In this document: positions 29,972 to 38,054 of the stretch, one piece after another | Numbering within the stretch: the first letter of the stretch is position 1 | Layout: each line of letters begins with the position of its first letter | NCBI RefSeq assembly: GCF_014643535.1 | Contig: NZ_BMJQ01000013.1 | Span: 1 to 64,000 of the forward strand | Direction: 5' to 3' | From: Aliidongia dinghuensis | GTDB lineage: Bacteria; Pseudomonadota; Alphaproteobacteria; ATCC43930; CGMCC-115725 | Length of the DNA: 64,000 nucleotides | Program-made: the position numbers and the translations under genes | The notes under the pieces: model-generated | Seen by the model: only the letters and a program-made list of their open reading frames with translations | Databases searched by the model: none | Told to the model about the DNA's origin: nothing

Positions 29972-30781
29972 TCAGGCAGCGTCGTGGAAGATCACGCCCA
30001 GCGTATGGCGTTGGCCGGCTCTGACCGTGCTGACGCCGTGGCGCAGGGTCACGCGATAGTCGCCGCGTGTACCGGCGACGGGCCGGCTGTTGACGGCGAA
30101 GGCGACCGCGTCGCCCTTGCCGAGCGGCACGACCGAGGCGCGCGACTGCATGCGCGGCCGCTGTTCGGTCAGCACGAGCTCGCCGCCCTCGAAATCCCGG
30201 CCCGGCGCCGACAACAGCACCGCGACCTGCAGCGGGAAGACATGCGCGCCATAGAGATCCTGATGCAGGCAGTTGTAGTCGTCTGGCCCGTAACGGAGCA
30301 ACAGCGGCGTCGGGCGGGTCTGGCCCGCTCGATGGCAGCGGTCGATGAAGGCGGCATGATCGACCGGGAAGCGCTCGGCAAGCCCCATCCGCGCGTGCCA
30401 GCGATTGGCGATCGGCGCCAGATGCGGATAGAGCGCCGTCCGCAACTCCCCGACCAGCGCCGGCAACGGATAGGCGAAATAGCGATATTCGCCGCGGCCG
30501 AAGCCGTGCCGCGCCATGACGACGCGGCTGCGGAAACCAACGTCCCGGTCATAGAGGTCGGCGACAGCGTCGCATTCGGCGCCGTCGAGCAGCTTCGGCA
30601 GCAGCGCCCAGCCCTCTGCATCGAGAGCCGTGGTGACGGCCGGCCAATCGACCGCCGCCACCCGGGTCGCCCAGCCCCCCTCGGCCTTGCCCCCGTCACT
30701 CACGCCGCGGTCTTCATCGCCGGAGCGGCGCGCGCCGTTGTTCGCCTCGCGGATCATTGCCTCGCGGGTCGTCGTGCCCAT
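29972..30781 (-). CDS. 2OG-Fe(II) oxygenase, DUF2086 type
   Basis: This 269-residue protein matches the family described as Oxygenase-NA. The iron ligands fit HQDLYGAHVFPLQVAVLLSA (His-x-Asp) and the distal region GDYRVTLRHGVSTVRAGQRH, which carries the second His and the 2-oxoglutarate Arg. The upstream RPTPLLLRYGPDDYNCLHQD is conserved in the family. ATG 30781 has GAAGGAG about seven bases upstream. A nucleic-acid repair role has been proposed for relatives, but it is not demonstrated here. It lies between sod and a DUF1989 gene. Confidence 0.82.
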   Translation of the reverse strand: MGTTTREAMIREANNGARRSGDEDRGVSDGGKAEGGWATRVAAVDWPAVTTALDAEGWALLPKLLDGAECDAVADLYDRDVGFRSRVVMARHGFGRGEYRYFAYPLPALVGELRTALYPHLAPIANRWHARMGLAERFPVDHAAFIDRCHRAGQTRPTPLLLRYGPDDYNCLHQDLYGAHVFPLQVAVLLSAPGRDFEGGELVLTEQRPRMQSRASVVPLGKGDAVAFAVNSRPVAGTRGDYRVTLRHGVSTVRAGQRHTLGVIFHDAA

Positions 30782-30876
30782 GATCGTCTCCTTCTCTCTT
30801 GGCCCGAGATCTGTCTCGCACCCCGAGGGACGGCCGCGCACTCCGGCTCTTGCGGTCAAATCCGGCGCCGCAGCGT

Positions 30877-31581
30877 TCAGACGGGGGCGAGCCGATCCTC
30901 GACGACCGACCAGTTGACCAGGCGATCGAGCACGGCCCGCACATGATCGGCGCGCCGGTTCTGGTAGTCGAGATAATAGGCATGTTCCCATACGTCGATG
31001 CCGAGCAGGCTCTGCTTGCCGTGCGCCGGCGGATTGTCGGCGTTGCTCGTGCCCAGGATCTCGAGCCGGCCGGCCGAGGCGACGAGCCAGACCCAGCCGC
31101 TGCCGAACACCTCGGACGCTTGCTTCACGAAGGCGTCCTGGAATGCCGCGTGGCCCGAGAAGTCCCGCTCGATCGCCGAGGCCAATTCACGCCGGGGCGC
31201 CCGGTTGCCGCCGGGCTTCAGGCTTTCCCAATATTGGTTGTGGTTCCAGGCTTGGGCCGCCTGGTTGAAGATCTTCTCTGCGCCCGGGTCGTGCGCCGAG
31301 CGAACGACGACCTGCTCAAGCGGCATCGCGGCGTAGGGCGTGCCCTCGACCAGCGCGTTGAGCGCGGTGAAGTAGCCGGCATGGTGTTTGCCGTAATGCA
31401 GCTCGACCGTGGCCGACGAGATGACCGGCGTCAGGTCCGCCGTCTCGAACGGTAGGGCCGGCTGGACGAACGGGCCCGTCGCGGCGGCGCGGGCGCCCTG
31501 CGGCCAGCCGGCCGTCGTAGCAGAAAGAACCAGGAGCGGTGCGGCGGCCAGCATCTGCCGGCGGGTCGGAGAGAACGTCAT
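30877..31581 (-). CDS. Tat-exported Fe/Mn superoxide dismutase
   Basis: This 234-residue enzyme has an N-terminal twin-arginine signal (SPTRRQMLAAAPLLVLSATT) and then a complete Fe/Mn superoxide dismutase. The metal ligands are His in ELHYGKHHAGYF, His in AWNHNQYW, and Asp/His in LGIDVWEHAYYLDY. It disproportionates superoxide outside the cytoplasm. Export through Tat implies folding with metal before transport. Most alphaproteobacterial copies are cytoplasmic, so the signal peptide is notable. Two further genes follow on the same strand. Confidence 0.93.
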   Translation of the reverse strand: MTFSPTRRQMLAAAPLLVLSATTAGWPQGARAAATGPFVQPALPFETADLTPVISSATVELHYGKHHAGYFTALNALVEGTPYAAMPLEQVVVRSAHDPGAEKIFNQAAQAWNHNQYWESLKPGGNRAPRRELASAIERDFSGHAAFQDAFVKQASEVFGSGWVWLVASAGRLEILGTSNADNPPAHGKQSLLGIDVWEHAYYLDYQNRRADHVRAVLDRLVNWSVVEDRLAPV

Positions 31582-31624
31582 GGCGGGAGCACTCCTTGGG
31601 GCTTGGCCCTAAGATCGAGGGAAA

Positions 31625-31657
31625 CCCCCGGGCGACGCCGAGACGCCGCTCCGGGGG
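31625..31657 (-). terminator. Terminator of outer-membrane protein remnant
   Basis: CCCCCGG/CCGGGGG forms a 7-bp stem around a GC-rich loop that can pair internally, followed in minus direction by TTTCCCTCGATCTT. It starts nine bases past the remnant's stop codon. Confidence 0.6.
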
Positions 31658-31665
31658 CGGCGGCA

Positions 31666-31767
31666 TCAGAAGTGGTAGCGCAGGCCCACGTTCACCGTGG
31701 CGCTGGCGTATTTCTCGGTGAGCACCGGGTCGAGCAGCGCTGCTGCGCCAAAGAAACCCTTCATTCC
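31666..31767 (-). pseudogene. C-terminal remnant of outer-membrane beta-barrel protein
   Basis: The last 33 codons of an outer-membrane barrel gene remain: GFFGAAALLDPVLTEKYASA then TVNVGLRYHF and a TGA stop. The alternating hydrophobic pattern ending in aromatic Phe is the BAM recognition signal of porins and OmpW/Omp25-type barrels. The rest of the gene is missing; upstream DNA turns AT-richer at about 31770. An ATG at 31764 with AAGGGG upstream could give a 32-residue peptide, but the gene's own terminator being retained fits a deletion remnant better. Confidence 0.6.
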
Positions 31768-32462
31768 AGAACCCCTTTTCCCGATAAAAAGCCCTTGAGG
31801 GCCATTCATTACTTCCATCGATTTCCGGATTTCGAAGAGGACGCTGCCGTTCACGACCGAAACGATCGCGAGAAAGCACCTTCTCCGAAAGAAGATTTGG
31901 AAAAATCGACGCACGTTGCTTCGACAACTGAAGCAACCGCGTGAACGAGAATTTCTTCGTCTCTGCAGTTGAACTTATCGAGCGCGGCGCTACGACATCG
32001 TTTCGGCCGATCGGGGAAGCGCTACAGATGAAGGAATTCGATCGCTCGTGGAATGTTCGCCTGTCTCAGGCGAAGTCCGAGGAATCGCCTGCGTCCTTCC
32101 AAGATAGGCGCAGGAAAGTCGGTCGTTACACTTGAAATAAAGGAAAAAAATTTCCATCAGGCATTCGCCAAATACCAGCGTTTCTCAACCAACAGCCGAG
32201 CTGACGTCTTCCTCGTTCATCACAAACATTTGAAAATGTGCAGAACGCATGGCTGATATGCAAAATGTCAAAGCTTGATTCCCTCCGCGAAGTGATGATG
32301 TTCACGCGCGTATCGCGGCGGCGAATGCTTCCGTGTCTTTCATGGTCGCTGGGTCGGAGGCTTCCCCCCGGCGCCGGACGCAATTTGTGTCGAAATGGCA
32401 CCCCGCTCGACGCGCCCAAGCGTCGGTTGGCTCTCCCACCTCCGACGCGGCTCCTTCAGACC
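31768..32462. other. Low-GC spacer before the response regulator
   Basis: This region of about 695 bases is distinctly less GC-rich than the rest of the window. It has short open frames on both strands with no ribosome sites, which I do not accept as genes. A GTTAC half-site near 32125 resembles the GTAAC motifs found farther downstream. The region must contain the promoter of the response regulator. It may be imported DNA or a decayed gene. Confidence 0.5.
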
Positions 32463-33254
32463 ATGAGCAAATTCGCGCCAATATCTTCCGTGGGTAGCAT
32501 GATTTTCGACGGCAGCAGCGTCAGCACCGAGGCTGGCAGGAATGCGCGCATACTGGTCGTCGACGACGATCCGACAATGCGCCAGATGGTCGTGAACTAT
32601 CTGGAGGAGCAGGACATCCGTGCGGTCGGCGCCGCCGGGCGGCAGGAAATGGTGCGCCAGATCGCGGGCTACGAGCCGAGCCTCGTCATCCTCGACCTCC
32701 GGCTGGGCCAGGACGACGGCCTGGACCTCCTGCGCGAGATCCGGTCGCGCTCGGACGTGCCCGTCATCATCACGACGGGCTATCGGCGCGACGAGATCGA
32801 CCGGGTCGTAGGGCTGGAACTGGGCGCCGACGACTATGTGACGAAACCGTTCGGCCTGCGCGAGCTCCTGGCGCGCATTCGCGCCGTGCTCCGTCGCCAC
32901 GAGGCCGGCGGCGTGACGCAGCAGCGGGGGCCCGAGCGCGGCAAGTACCGGTTCGGCGGCTGGCTGCTCGATCGCCGCCTGCGCCGGCTGTCCGCGCCCG
33001 ACGGCGTGCCTGTCCCGCTCACCAAGGGTGAATACGCGCTCTTGACCGCTTTCCTCGACGCGCCGCAGCGGCCGCTGTCGCGCGAGCAGCTGCTGCAGGC
33101 GACGCGCGTGCACGAGGATGTGTTCGACCGCAGCATCGACGTGCAGATCCTCCGCCTGCGCCGCAAGCTCGAGAATGACCCGAGCGCGCCCCGGATCATC
33201 CAGACCGAGCGCGGCGTCGGCTACATCTTCGCGCTGCCCGTCGAGATCGTGTGA
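32463..33254 (+). CDS. OmpR/VirG-type response regulator
   Basis: This is a response regulator of about 263 residues. The receiver has acidic pocket VVDDDPTMRQM, phospho-acceptor Asp78 in PSLVILDLRLGQDDG, Thr/Tyr in IITTGYRRDE and Lys in DDYVTKPFGLREL. The C-terminal winged helix includes PVPLTKGEYALLTAFLDAPQ and RSIDVQILRLRRKLENDPSA. The start is uncertain: ATG 32463 or ATG 32499, neither with a strong ribosome site. It is the likely partner of the VirA-like kinase encoded 1.2 kb downstream, and of the spaced GTAAC motifs. Confidence 0.9.
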   Translation: MSKFAPISSVGSMIFDGSSVSTEAGRNARILVVDDDPTMRQMVVNYLEEQDIRAVGAAGRQEMVRQIAGYEPSLVILDLRLGQDDGLDLLREIRSRSDVPVIITTGYRRDEIDRVVGLELGADDYVTKPFGLRELLARIRAVLRRHEAGGVTQQRGPERGKYRFGGWLLDRRLRRLSAPDGVPVPLTKGEYALLTAFLDAPQRPLSREQLLQATRVHEDVFDRSIDVQILRLRRKLENDPSAPRIIQTERGVGYIFALPVEIV

Positions 33255-33304
33255 CCCGAAATCGGATGACGGCCCGCGGCAACGCGGGTGTCGTTGGCCG
33301 TTTT

Positions 33305-33350
33305 GTTACGACCGTAACCGCTTTCCGCCGGCAAGCGACAATCCGGTAAC
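33305..33350. promoter_or_regulatory. GTAAC motif pair upstream of peroxidase
   Basis: GTTACG-AC-CGTAAC (33305-33318) is a perfect 6-bp inverted repeat. A second GTAAC starts at 33346, exactly 32 bases after the GTAAC at 33314. The same 32-base spacing recurs upstream of the DUF3455 gene, suggesting binding by one regulator, most simply the response regulator encoded just upstream. Confidence 0.5.
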
Positions 33351-33459
33351 GATGCCATGGCGAAGTTGCCGCGCAGCCTTGTCGTCGCAGCCTTCTCGCC
33401 CGGGCGGCCAGGCCACGCATCCGGAGACCCGACCGCGGATATCGGCTGAAACCCTGATT

Positions 33460-34482
33460 ATGCCTTTTATTAGAATGCCGCGGCGACGGTGGACCCGCCT
33501 CTCGCTCCTGCTGATCGTCATGGCGGGCGTTCCGGTTGGCGCGCTGCTGGGAGGTGTGCGGACGGCGAAGGCGGTCGACGCCAACGCCCAGAACGAGCCG
33601 ATCTCGCCGTTGCCGCAGCCGCCCGCGGCCGATCCTCGGAAGGTCGCGCTGGGCGAGCGCCTGTTCGCCGACCCGCGGCTGTCGCATGACGGCTCCCGCT
33701 CCTGCGCCTCGTGCCATGACCCGCACACCAACGGCGCCGACGCCGGCCGGACCGACCTGGCGCCGGACGGCACGCCGCTCGCTTTCAACACGAGCACGGT
33801 CTTCAATTCGGCGCTCAGCTTCCGGTTGGGCTGGGAGGGCCGGTTCCGGTCGCTGGAGGATCAGGCGGAATTCTCGCTCAACGCGACGACCCTGATGGCG
33901 ACCAGCGTCGATGAAGTGCTGGGCAGGCTGCGAGCCGACCCGGACACGGCCCATCAGTTTGCCGAGGCCTATGGGCACGGGCCAGACCGGTCGAGCCTGC
34001 TCGACGCGATCGCGACCTATGAACGCTCGCTCATCACCCCCGGCAGCCGCTTCGACCGCTGGCTCATGGGTGACGAGACGGCGCTCTCGCCGCAGGAAAT
34101 GAACGGCTACCACCTCTTCAAGTCGCTCGGCTGCATCTCGTGCCATCAGGGGGTCAACGTCGGCGGCAATCTCTATGAACGGCACGGCATCTTCCATCCG
34201 CTGGCCTCGCCAAAGCCGGAGATCCTGCGCGTGCCGAGCCTCAGGAACATCGCGACCACGCCGCCCTATTTCCATGACGGCAGCGCGCCTACGCTCGGCG
34301 ACGCGGTGCGGCAGATGGGTTTCGCCCAGCTCAACCAGGTCCTGTCGAACGACCAGGTGCAGGATATCGTCGCGTTTCTCGGAACGCTGACCGGCAACTA
34401 TCGCGGCCGGCCCGTCACCGCCCCGACCGTCACCAGCCCGACCGTCACCACACCGACCGTCACCGCACCGGCGCCGCCGTGA
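33460..34482 (+). CDS. Di-haem cytochrome c peroxidase
   Basis: This 340-residue exported protein of the cytochrome c peroxidase/MauG family has a membrane-type signal (RWTRLSLLLIVMAGVPVGAL), then two haem-binding CxxCH motifs: CASCH near residue 81 and CISCH near residue 225. The family stretch RVPSLRNIATTPPYFHDGSA follows. It reduces periplasmic H2O2 with electrons from cytochrome c. The C-terminus carries three 5-residue repeats (PTVTS, PTVTT, PTVTA). Its stop overlaps the GTG start of the sensor kinase by four bases. Confidence 0.9.
   Translation: MPFIRMPRRRWTRLSLLLIVMAGVPVGALLGGVRTAKAVDANAQNEPISPLPQPPAADPRKVALGERLFADPRLSHDGSRSCASCHDPHTNGADAGRTDLAPDGTPLAFNTSTVFNSALSFRLGWEGRFRSLEDQAEFSLNATTLMATSVDEVLGRLRADPDTAHQFAEAYGHGPDRSSLLDAIATYERSLITPGSRFDRWLMGDETALSPQEMNGYHLFKSLGCISCHQGVNVGGNLYERHGIFHPLASPKPEILRVPSLRNIATTPPYFHDGSAPTLGDAVRQMGFAQLNQVLSNDQVQDIVAFLGTLTGNYRGRPVTAPTVTSPTVTTPTVTAPAPP
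34423..34467. repeat. 15-bp in-frame repeat, three units
   Basis: CCGACCGTCACCAGC and two near copies (34438, 34453) encode PTVT(S/T/A) at the extreme C-terminus of the peroxidase, just before the overlap with the kinase gene. Confidence 0.9.
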
Positions 34483-36953
34483 GACTGATGCAGATCGCGG
34501 GGGCGCTTGCCCTGCTGTTCCTGGTGCTGACCTGGATCGCGCTCCGGTCGATCGACGCCGGCGACAGGTCGCTCGACCGCATCCTCGTTGCCCTCGACCG
34601 GTTCGCGATGCTGGAGGCGGCGATAGATCGCGACGCGCTGTCGGCGCGTGCCGGCATGCTGCGCAACTACGACACGATGGCGCGCGCAGGCCGGGCGCTC
34701 GGCGACGTGACGGATCAGTTGAGGGCGATGACCGTGGACGTTCCGGACGAGGCCGACGTCGTGGCTCGCCTCGCCGGTCTTGTCGACCAGCATTCGGGGT
34801 TCGCCGAGCAGTTCAAGAGCAACAACGCGCTGCTGCAGAATTCACTCGCCTATTTCCGGCTGTTCAGCGGGCAGCTCGGCAAGTCCGACGACCCGGCGAC
34901 CGTCGCGGCGGTGACAGCGCTCGATGCCGCCATGTTGCAGCTGACGCTCGACACTTCGGACGAGACCGCGCAGGCGGTGGCCGATCGCCTGGAACGGCTG
35001 GCGGCCCTGCCGCCCGATCCCAATCCGGCCGACGCGCGGCTGGGCCTCATTGCGCACGGCACGCTGCTTCAGGCCCTGCTGCCCCGGACGGACGAGGTGC
35101 TGCAGGCGCTGCACGCCCTGCCGATCAAGGACGAGCGCGACCGGCTGCGCACGCTCGTGCTAGCCCGGCGCGACGCGCTGAGCGAGCAGGCGCAGCAGCT
35201 CCGGCTGGTGCTGTACGGCTTCGCGCTGATCCTGCTCGGCTTCCTGGCACACCTCGCGCGCGTCCTGCGCCTCAGGGCGCGCGCGCTCCGGGAGCGGGCC
35301 GCCTTCGACCATCTTGTCGCCAGCGTGTCGATGCGCTTCCTCAGCGTGCCGCTGCATCTGTGCGACGCGGAGATCGAGCAGGCATTGGGCGAGTTTGCCG
35401 CGGCCTTCGCCGCTGACCGCGCCTATCTCCTGCAGGTCGGCAAGTCGACCCGCTTGCATCTGTGGCGCCGAAACGACGCACCCCTGCCGCCCGCCGGCTG
35501 GCCGGACCAGGTGCCGGCCCTTTGCGCGGCCCTCGGCGTCGCCGACATGGGCTTCGTCCATGTCGCACGCATCGGCCGGCTGCCCGCCAGTCCGCAGCGC
35601 GACACGCTCGCCGCCGCCGGGCTCGCCGGCTGGCTCTGCATGACGGCGAACGACCGCCGCGGCACGCGCCGCTTCCTGGGATTCGACGCGCTCGGCCCCG
35701 GACGGCTCACCGAGACAGCCGACGTCGGCTTTGCGCGCGTGGCACTCGACGTGCTGGCCAATGCCGTGACGCGCCAAGGGCTCGAAGAGGAACGCGCACG
35801 GCTCGCGACGCGCCTGCAGCAGGCCCGGCGCATGGAGACGGTCGGCGCGTTCACGAGCGGCATCGCGCATAATTTCAACAACCTGATCGGCGCCATCCTC
35901 GGCTATTCGGAAATGGTCGAGACCGACGTCGCCTTCGGTGGCCGCATCGCCCGGAACCTCAGGGAAATCCGCACCGCCGGCGAGCGGGCGCGCGAACTCG
36001 TGAGCCAGATCCTCGCCTTCGGCCGGCCTCGCCACGGCGAGCAGGTAGCCGTGCGGGTCGATGCGCTCATCGCCGAAGCCGCGTCGCTGCTGCGGGCGTC
36101 CCTACCGCCGACAGTCGAGCTGGTCGTGCCGAACGAGACGATACCGGCCATCGTCATGGGCGAGGGTGCCCAGTTACAGCAGGTGGTGCTCAATCTCTGC
36201 AATAACGCGGCGCAGGCGCTCACGTCCGCCGGCCGCATCGGGATCGCCGTCGACCTGCACGAGGTCGCGGACAAACGCGTGCTCGGCCACGGCACGCTCA
36301 CCGCCGGCCCCTATGTGCGCATCGCGGTGAGCGACACCGGTCGCGGCATGAGTCCCGAAGTGCTGGCCCGGATCTTCGAGCCGTTCTTCACGACGCGGCG
36401 CGCCGGCCATGGCCTGGGCCTCGCGACCGTGCGCGAGATCGTGCTTGAGCACGGTGGCGGGCTCGAGGTCGAGAGCCACCCCGGACACGGCAGCCGCTTC
36501 GACGTCTGGCTGCCGCAGGCCAGCGCCGCCGTCGCGGCGGAGAATGTCCCGCCCGCGCCGGCGCTCGATCGGCTGAAGACCATCCTGCTGATCGACGAGG
36601 ATCGGGGGCGTCTGGAACGGCACGAGGAGATCCTGGCCGCGATCGGCTACGAGCCGGTTGGCTTCAGCCGGCCGGCGGATGCACTCACCGCCTGCCGCGA
36701 CGCGCCCGACCGCTTCGATGCGCTGATCCTGGCCCACACCGGGCCGGCGGCAGAGCTGACGGACTTCTCCAGGTTGCTGCACGCGAGCGCGCCCGACCTG
36801 CCGATCCTGCTCGCCACGACCAGCGCCGACGGTGTCGACGCGTCGGCGCTCGCCGGCGCCGGCATTGTGGAAATCGTGAGCCGTCCGCTCGACCCGGCCG
36901 GCGTCGCCACCGCACTGCGCCGCTGTCTGGAGCCGAGCGGGAGCCGCGTGTAA
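34479..36953 (+). CDS. VirA-like hybrid sensor kinase, degenerate receiver
   Basis: This is an 824-residue membrane sensor kinase. Membrane helices at about 5-23 and 245-265 bracket a helical sensor (DAHL-like), then a GAF-like region, HisKA with His464 in FTSGIAHNFNNLIGAILGYS, and HATPase (LNLCNNAAQALTSAG; DTGRGMSPEVLARIFEPFFT; GHGLGLATVREIV). The C-terminal receiver-like domain (about 695-815) keeps ILLIDEDRGRLERHEEIL, but the phospho-acceptor Asp is replaced in DALILAHTGPAAEL and the Lys is replaced in VSRPLDPAG, so it should not be phosphorylated. GTG start overlaps the peroxidase stop. Confidence 0.9.
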   Translation: MRLMQIAGALALLFLVLTWIALRSIDAGDRSLDRILVALDRFAMLEAAIDRDALSARAGMLRNYDTMARAGRALGDVTDQLRAMTVDVPDEADVVARLAGLVDQHSGFAEQFKSNNALLQNSLAYFRLFSGQLGKSDDPATVAAVTALDAAMLQLTLDTSDETAQAVADRLERLAALPPDPNPADARLGLIAHGTLLQALLPRTDEVLQALHALPIKDERDRLRTLVLARRDALSEQAQQLRLVLYGFALILLGFLAHLARVLRLRARALRERAAFDHLVASVSMRFLSVPLHLCDAEIEQALGEFAAAFAADRAYLLQVGKSTRLHLWRRNDAPLPPAGWPDQVPALCAALGVADMGFVHVARIGRLPASPQRDTLAAAGLAGWLCMTANDRRGTRRFLGFDALGPGRLTETADVGFARVALDVLANAVTRQGLEEERARLATRLQQARRMETVGAFTSGIAHNFNNLIGAILGYSEMVETDVAFGGRIARNLREIRTAGERARELVSQILAFGRPRHGEQVAVRVDALIAEAASLLRASLPPTVELVVPNETIPAIVMGEGAQLQQVVLNLCNNAAQALTSAGRIGIAVDLHEVADKRVLGHGTLTAGPYVRIAVSDTGRGMSPEVLARIFEPFFTTRRAGHGLGLATVREIVLEHGGGLEVESHPGHGSRFDVWLPQASAAVAAENVPPAPALDRLKTILLIDEDRGRLERHEEILAAIGYEPVGFSRPADALTACRDAPDRFDALILAHTGPAAELTDFSRLLHASAPDLPILLATTSADGVDASALAGAGIVEIVSRPLDPAGVATALRRCLEPSGSRV

Positions 36954-36984
36954 CGGCCGGGCGAACGCGTCCCGTGCTACAGCG

Positions 36985-37021
36985 GTAACGCGAACGCCCG
37001 CAACCGGCATCGTTCAGTAAC
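36985..37021. promoter_or_regulatory. GTAAC motif pair upstream of DUF3455 gene
   Basis: GTAACG occurs at 36985 and at 37017, exactly 32 bases apart, the same spacing as upstream of the peroxidase gene. The pair sits 60-93 bases before the DUF3455 start. Confidence 0.5.
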
Positions 37022-37077
37022 GCCGCCCCCGCAGTCTCGGCTCGTCTCCAACGAAGGCGAAGTCGGCGAGGACGGAA

Positions 37078-37638
37078 ATGTTTCAGCGCGGCATCCTGAT
37101 GGCGCTCACGACGCTCGCGACCGCCGCCCCGGCGGCCAGCACGTCGGCCAACACGCCCGCCGGCACGCAGGGCGTCATCCGCTGGCACGGCGAAGGCGTC
37201 CAGATTTACGACTGCAAGAAGTCAGTCGACGGCTATGCCTGGATGCTGAGACAGCCGGACGCGATGCTGACCGACGCCGACGGCCACGTCACGGGCCACC
37301 ATAGCGTCGGCCCGCGCTGGACCGCGACCGACGGCAGCAGCATCGTCGGGCGAACGATCGAGACCATTCCGTCGCCCGCCGCCGCCATCCCCTGGCTCGT
37401 GCTCGAGGCCTCGTCCCACGACGGCCACGGTGCGCTTGACGGCGTCACCTATGTGCTGCGCACCGAGACTGTCGGCGGCGTCGCCCCCGCGGACGGCTGC
37501 AGCAAAGCCCGTGAGGGGGCGGTCACGACCGTGCCCTACCAGGCGACCTATTCGTTCCTGCGCCCCGGAAAAACCAATCAGCCCGCCCCCGCTCAGCCCA
37601 CCCCCACTCAGACCGATCAGGGCGAGAACGGCCGCTGA
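37078..37638 (+). CDS. DUF3455 secreted protein
   Basis: This 186-residue protein has an N-terminal signal-like segment (LMALTTLATAAPAASTSANT). The DUF3455 core includes GVQIYDCKKSVDGYAWMLRQ, PDAMLTDADGHVTGHHSVGP and the C-terminal ATYSFLRPG. Function is unknown; fungal and bacterial relatives are secreted. ATG 37078 has GAGGA six bases upstream. The tail is proline/glutamine rich. It lies upstream of the lipoprotein-vgrG unit and may belong to the VirA-like regulon because of its GTAAC pair. Confidence 0.82.
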   Translation: MFQRGILMALTTLATAAPAASTSANTPAGTQGVIRWHGEGVQIYDCKKSVDGYAWMLRQPDAMLTDADGHVTGHHSVGPRWTATDGSSIVGRTIETIPSPAAAIPWLVLEASSHDGHGALDGVTYVLRTETVGGVAPADGCSKAREGAVTTVPYQATYSFLRPGKTNQPAPAQPTPTQTDQGENGR

Positions 37639-37691
37639 CCCTCCTCCCCGCCTTCATCGACCCGCATCTTCCCGTCGTCCGGAGCTTCCCC

Positions 37692-38054
37692 ATGTCACGG
37701 CTCGCATCCACCGCCCCGCTCGGCCTCGGTATCCTGCTGCTCGCAGGCTGCGCCCAACAGGCAACCTCGCAACCGATTCCGGCCGAACCTCGCACCTATG
37801 TCTGCAAGCCGACGGAGGGACGCGGCGCTGAGCAGCACGTCACCGTCCGCGCCGACGAAGCCGGCACCGGTGTCCTCCTCAGCATCGGCACGAAGGGCGA
37901 AGGGCACACGCTGGCGACCGTCACCGGCTCGAACGGCCAGGTCTATGCCGACGCGGTCTATGCCTGGCGGCCCGACGGCGCTGCGGGCGTGCTGACCGAC
38001 ATCAAGAATATCCGGACCTACAATTGCGCGGGCGACGGGGGACCGGCCAAATGA
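37692..38054 (+). CDS. Lipoprotein coupled to vgrG
   Basis: This 120-residue outer-membrane-type lipoprotein has signal peptide APLGLGILLLAGC with lipobox LAGC (Cys20). The mature part is beta-rich with Cys at TYVCKPTEG and TYNCAGDG, which could form a disulfide. The pattern weakly recalls MliC-type lysozyme inhibitors. GGAG lies seven bases before ATG 37692. Its stop overlaps the vgrG ATG (ATGA), so the two are translated together. It is not a recognisable TssJ, although TssJ is also a lipoprotein and no TssJ is seen in the window. Confidence 0.75.
   Translation: MSRLASTAPLGLGILLLAGCAQQATSQPIPAEPRTYVCKPTEGRGAEQHVTVRADEAGTGVLLSIGTKGEGHTLATVTGSNGQVYADAVYAWRPDGAAGVLTDIKNIRTYNCAGDGGPAK

Noticed and set aside
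31941-32256. Two short plus-strand frames in the low-GC spacer
   Set aside because: They lack ribosome sites, overlap each other in different frames and match nothing; treated as non-coding.
37692-38054. Assignment of the lipoprotein as TssJ
   Set aside because: It is shorter than typical TssJ and its cysteine pattern is closer to lysozyme-inhibitor-like lipoproteins; position alone is not enough.
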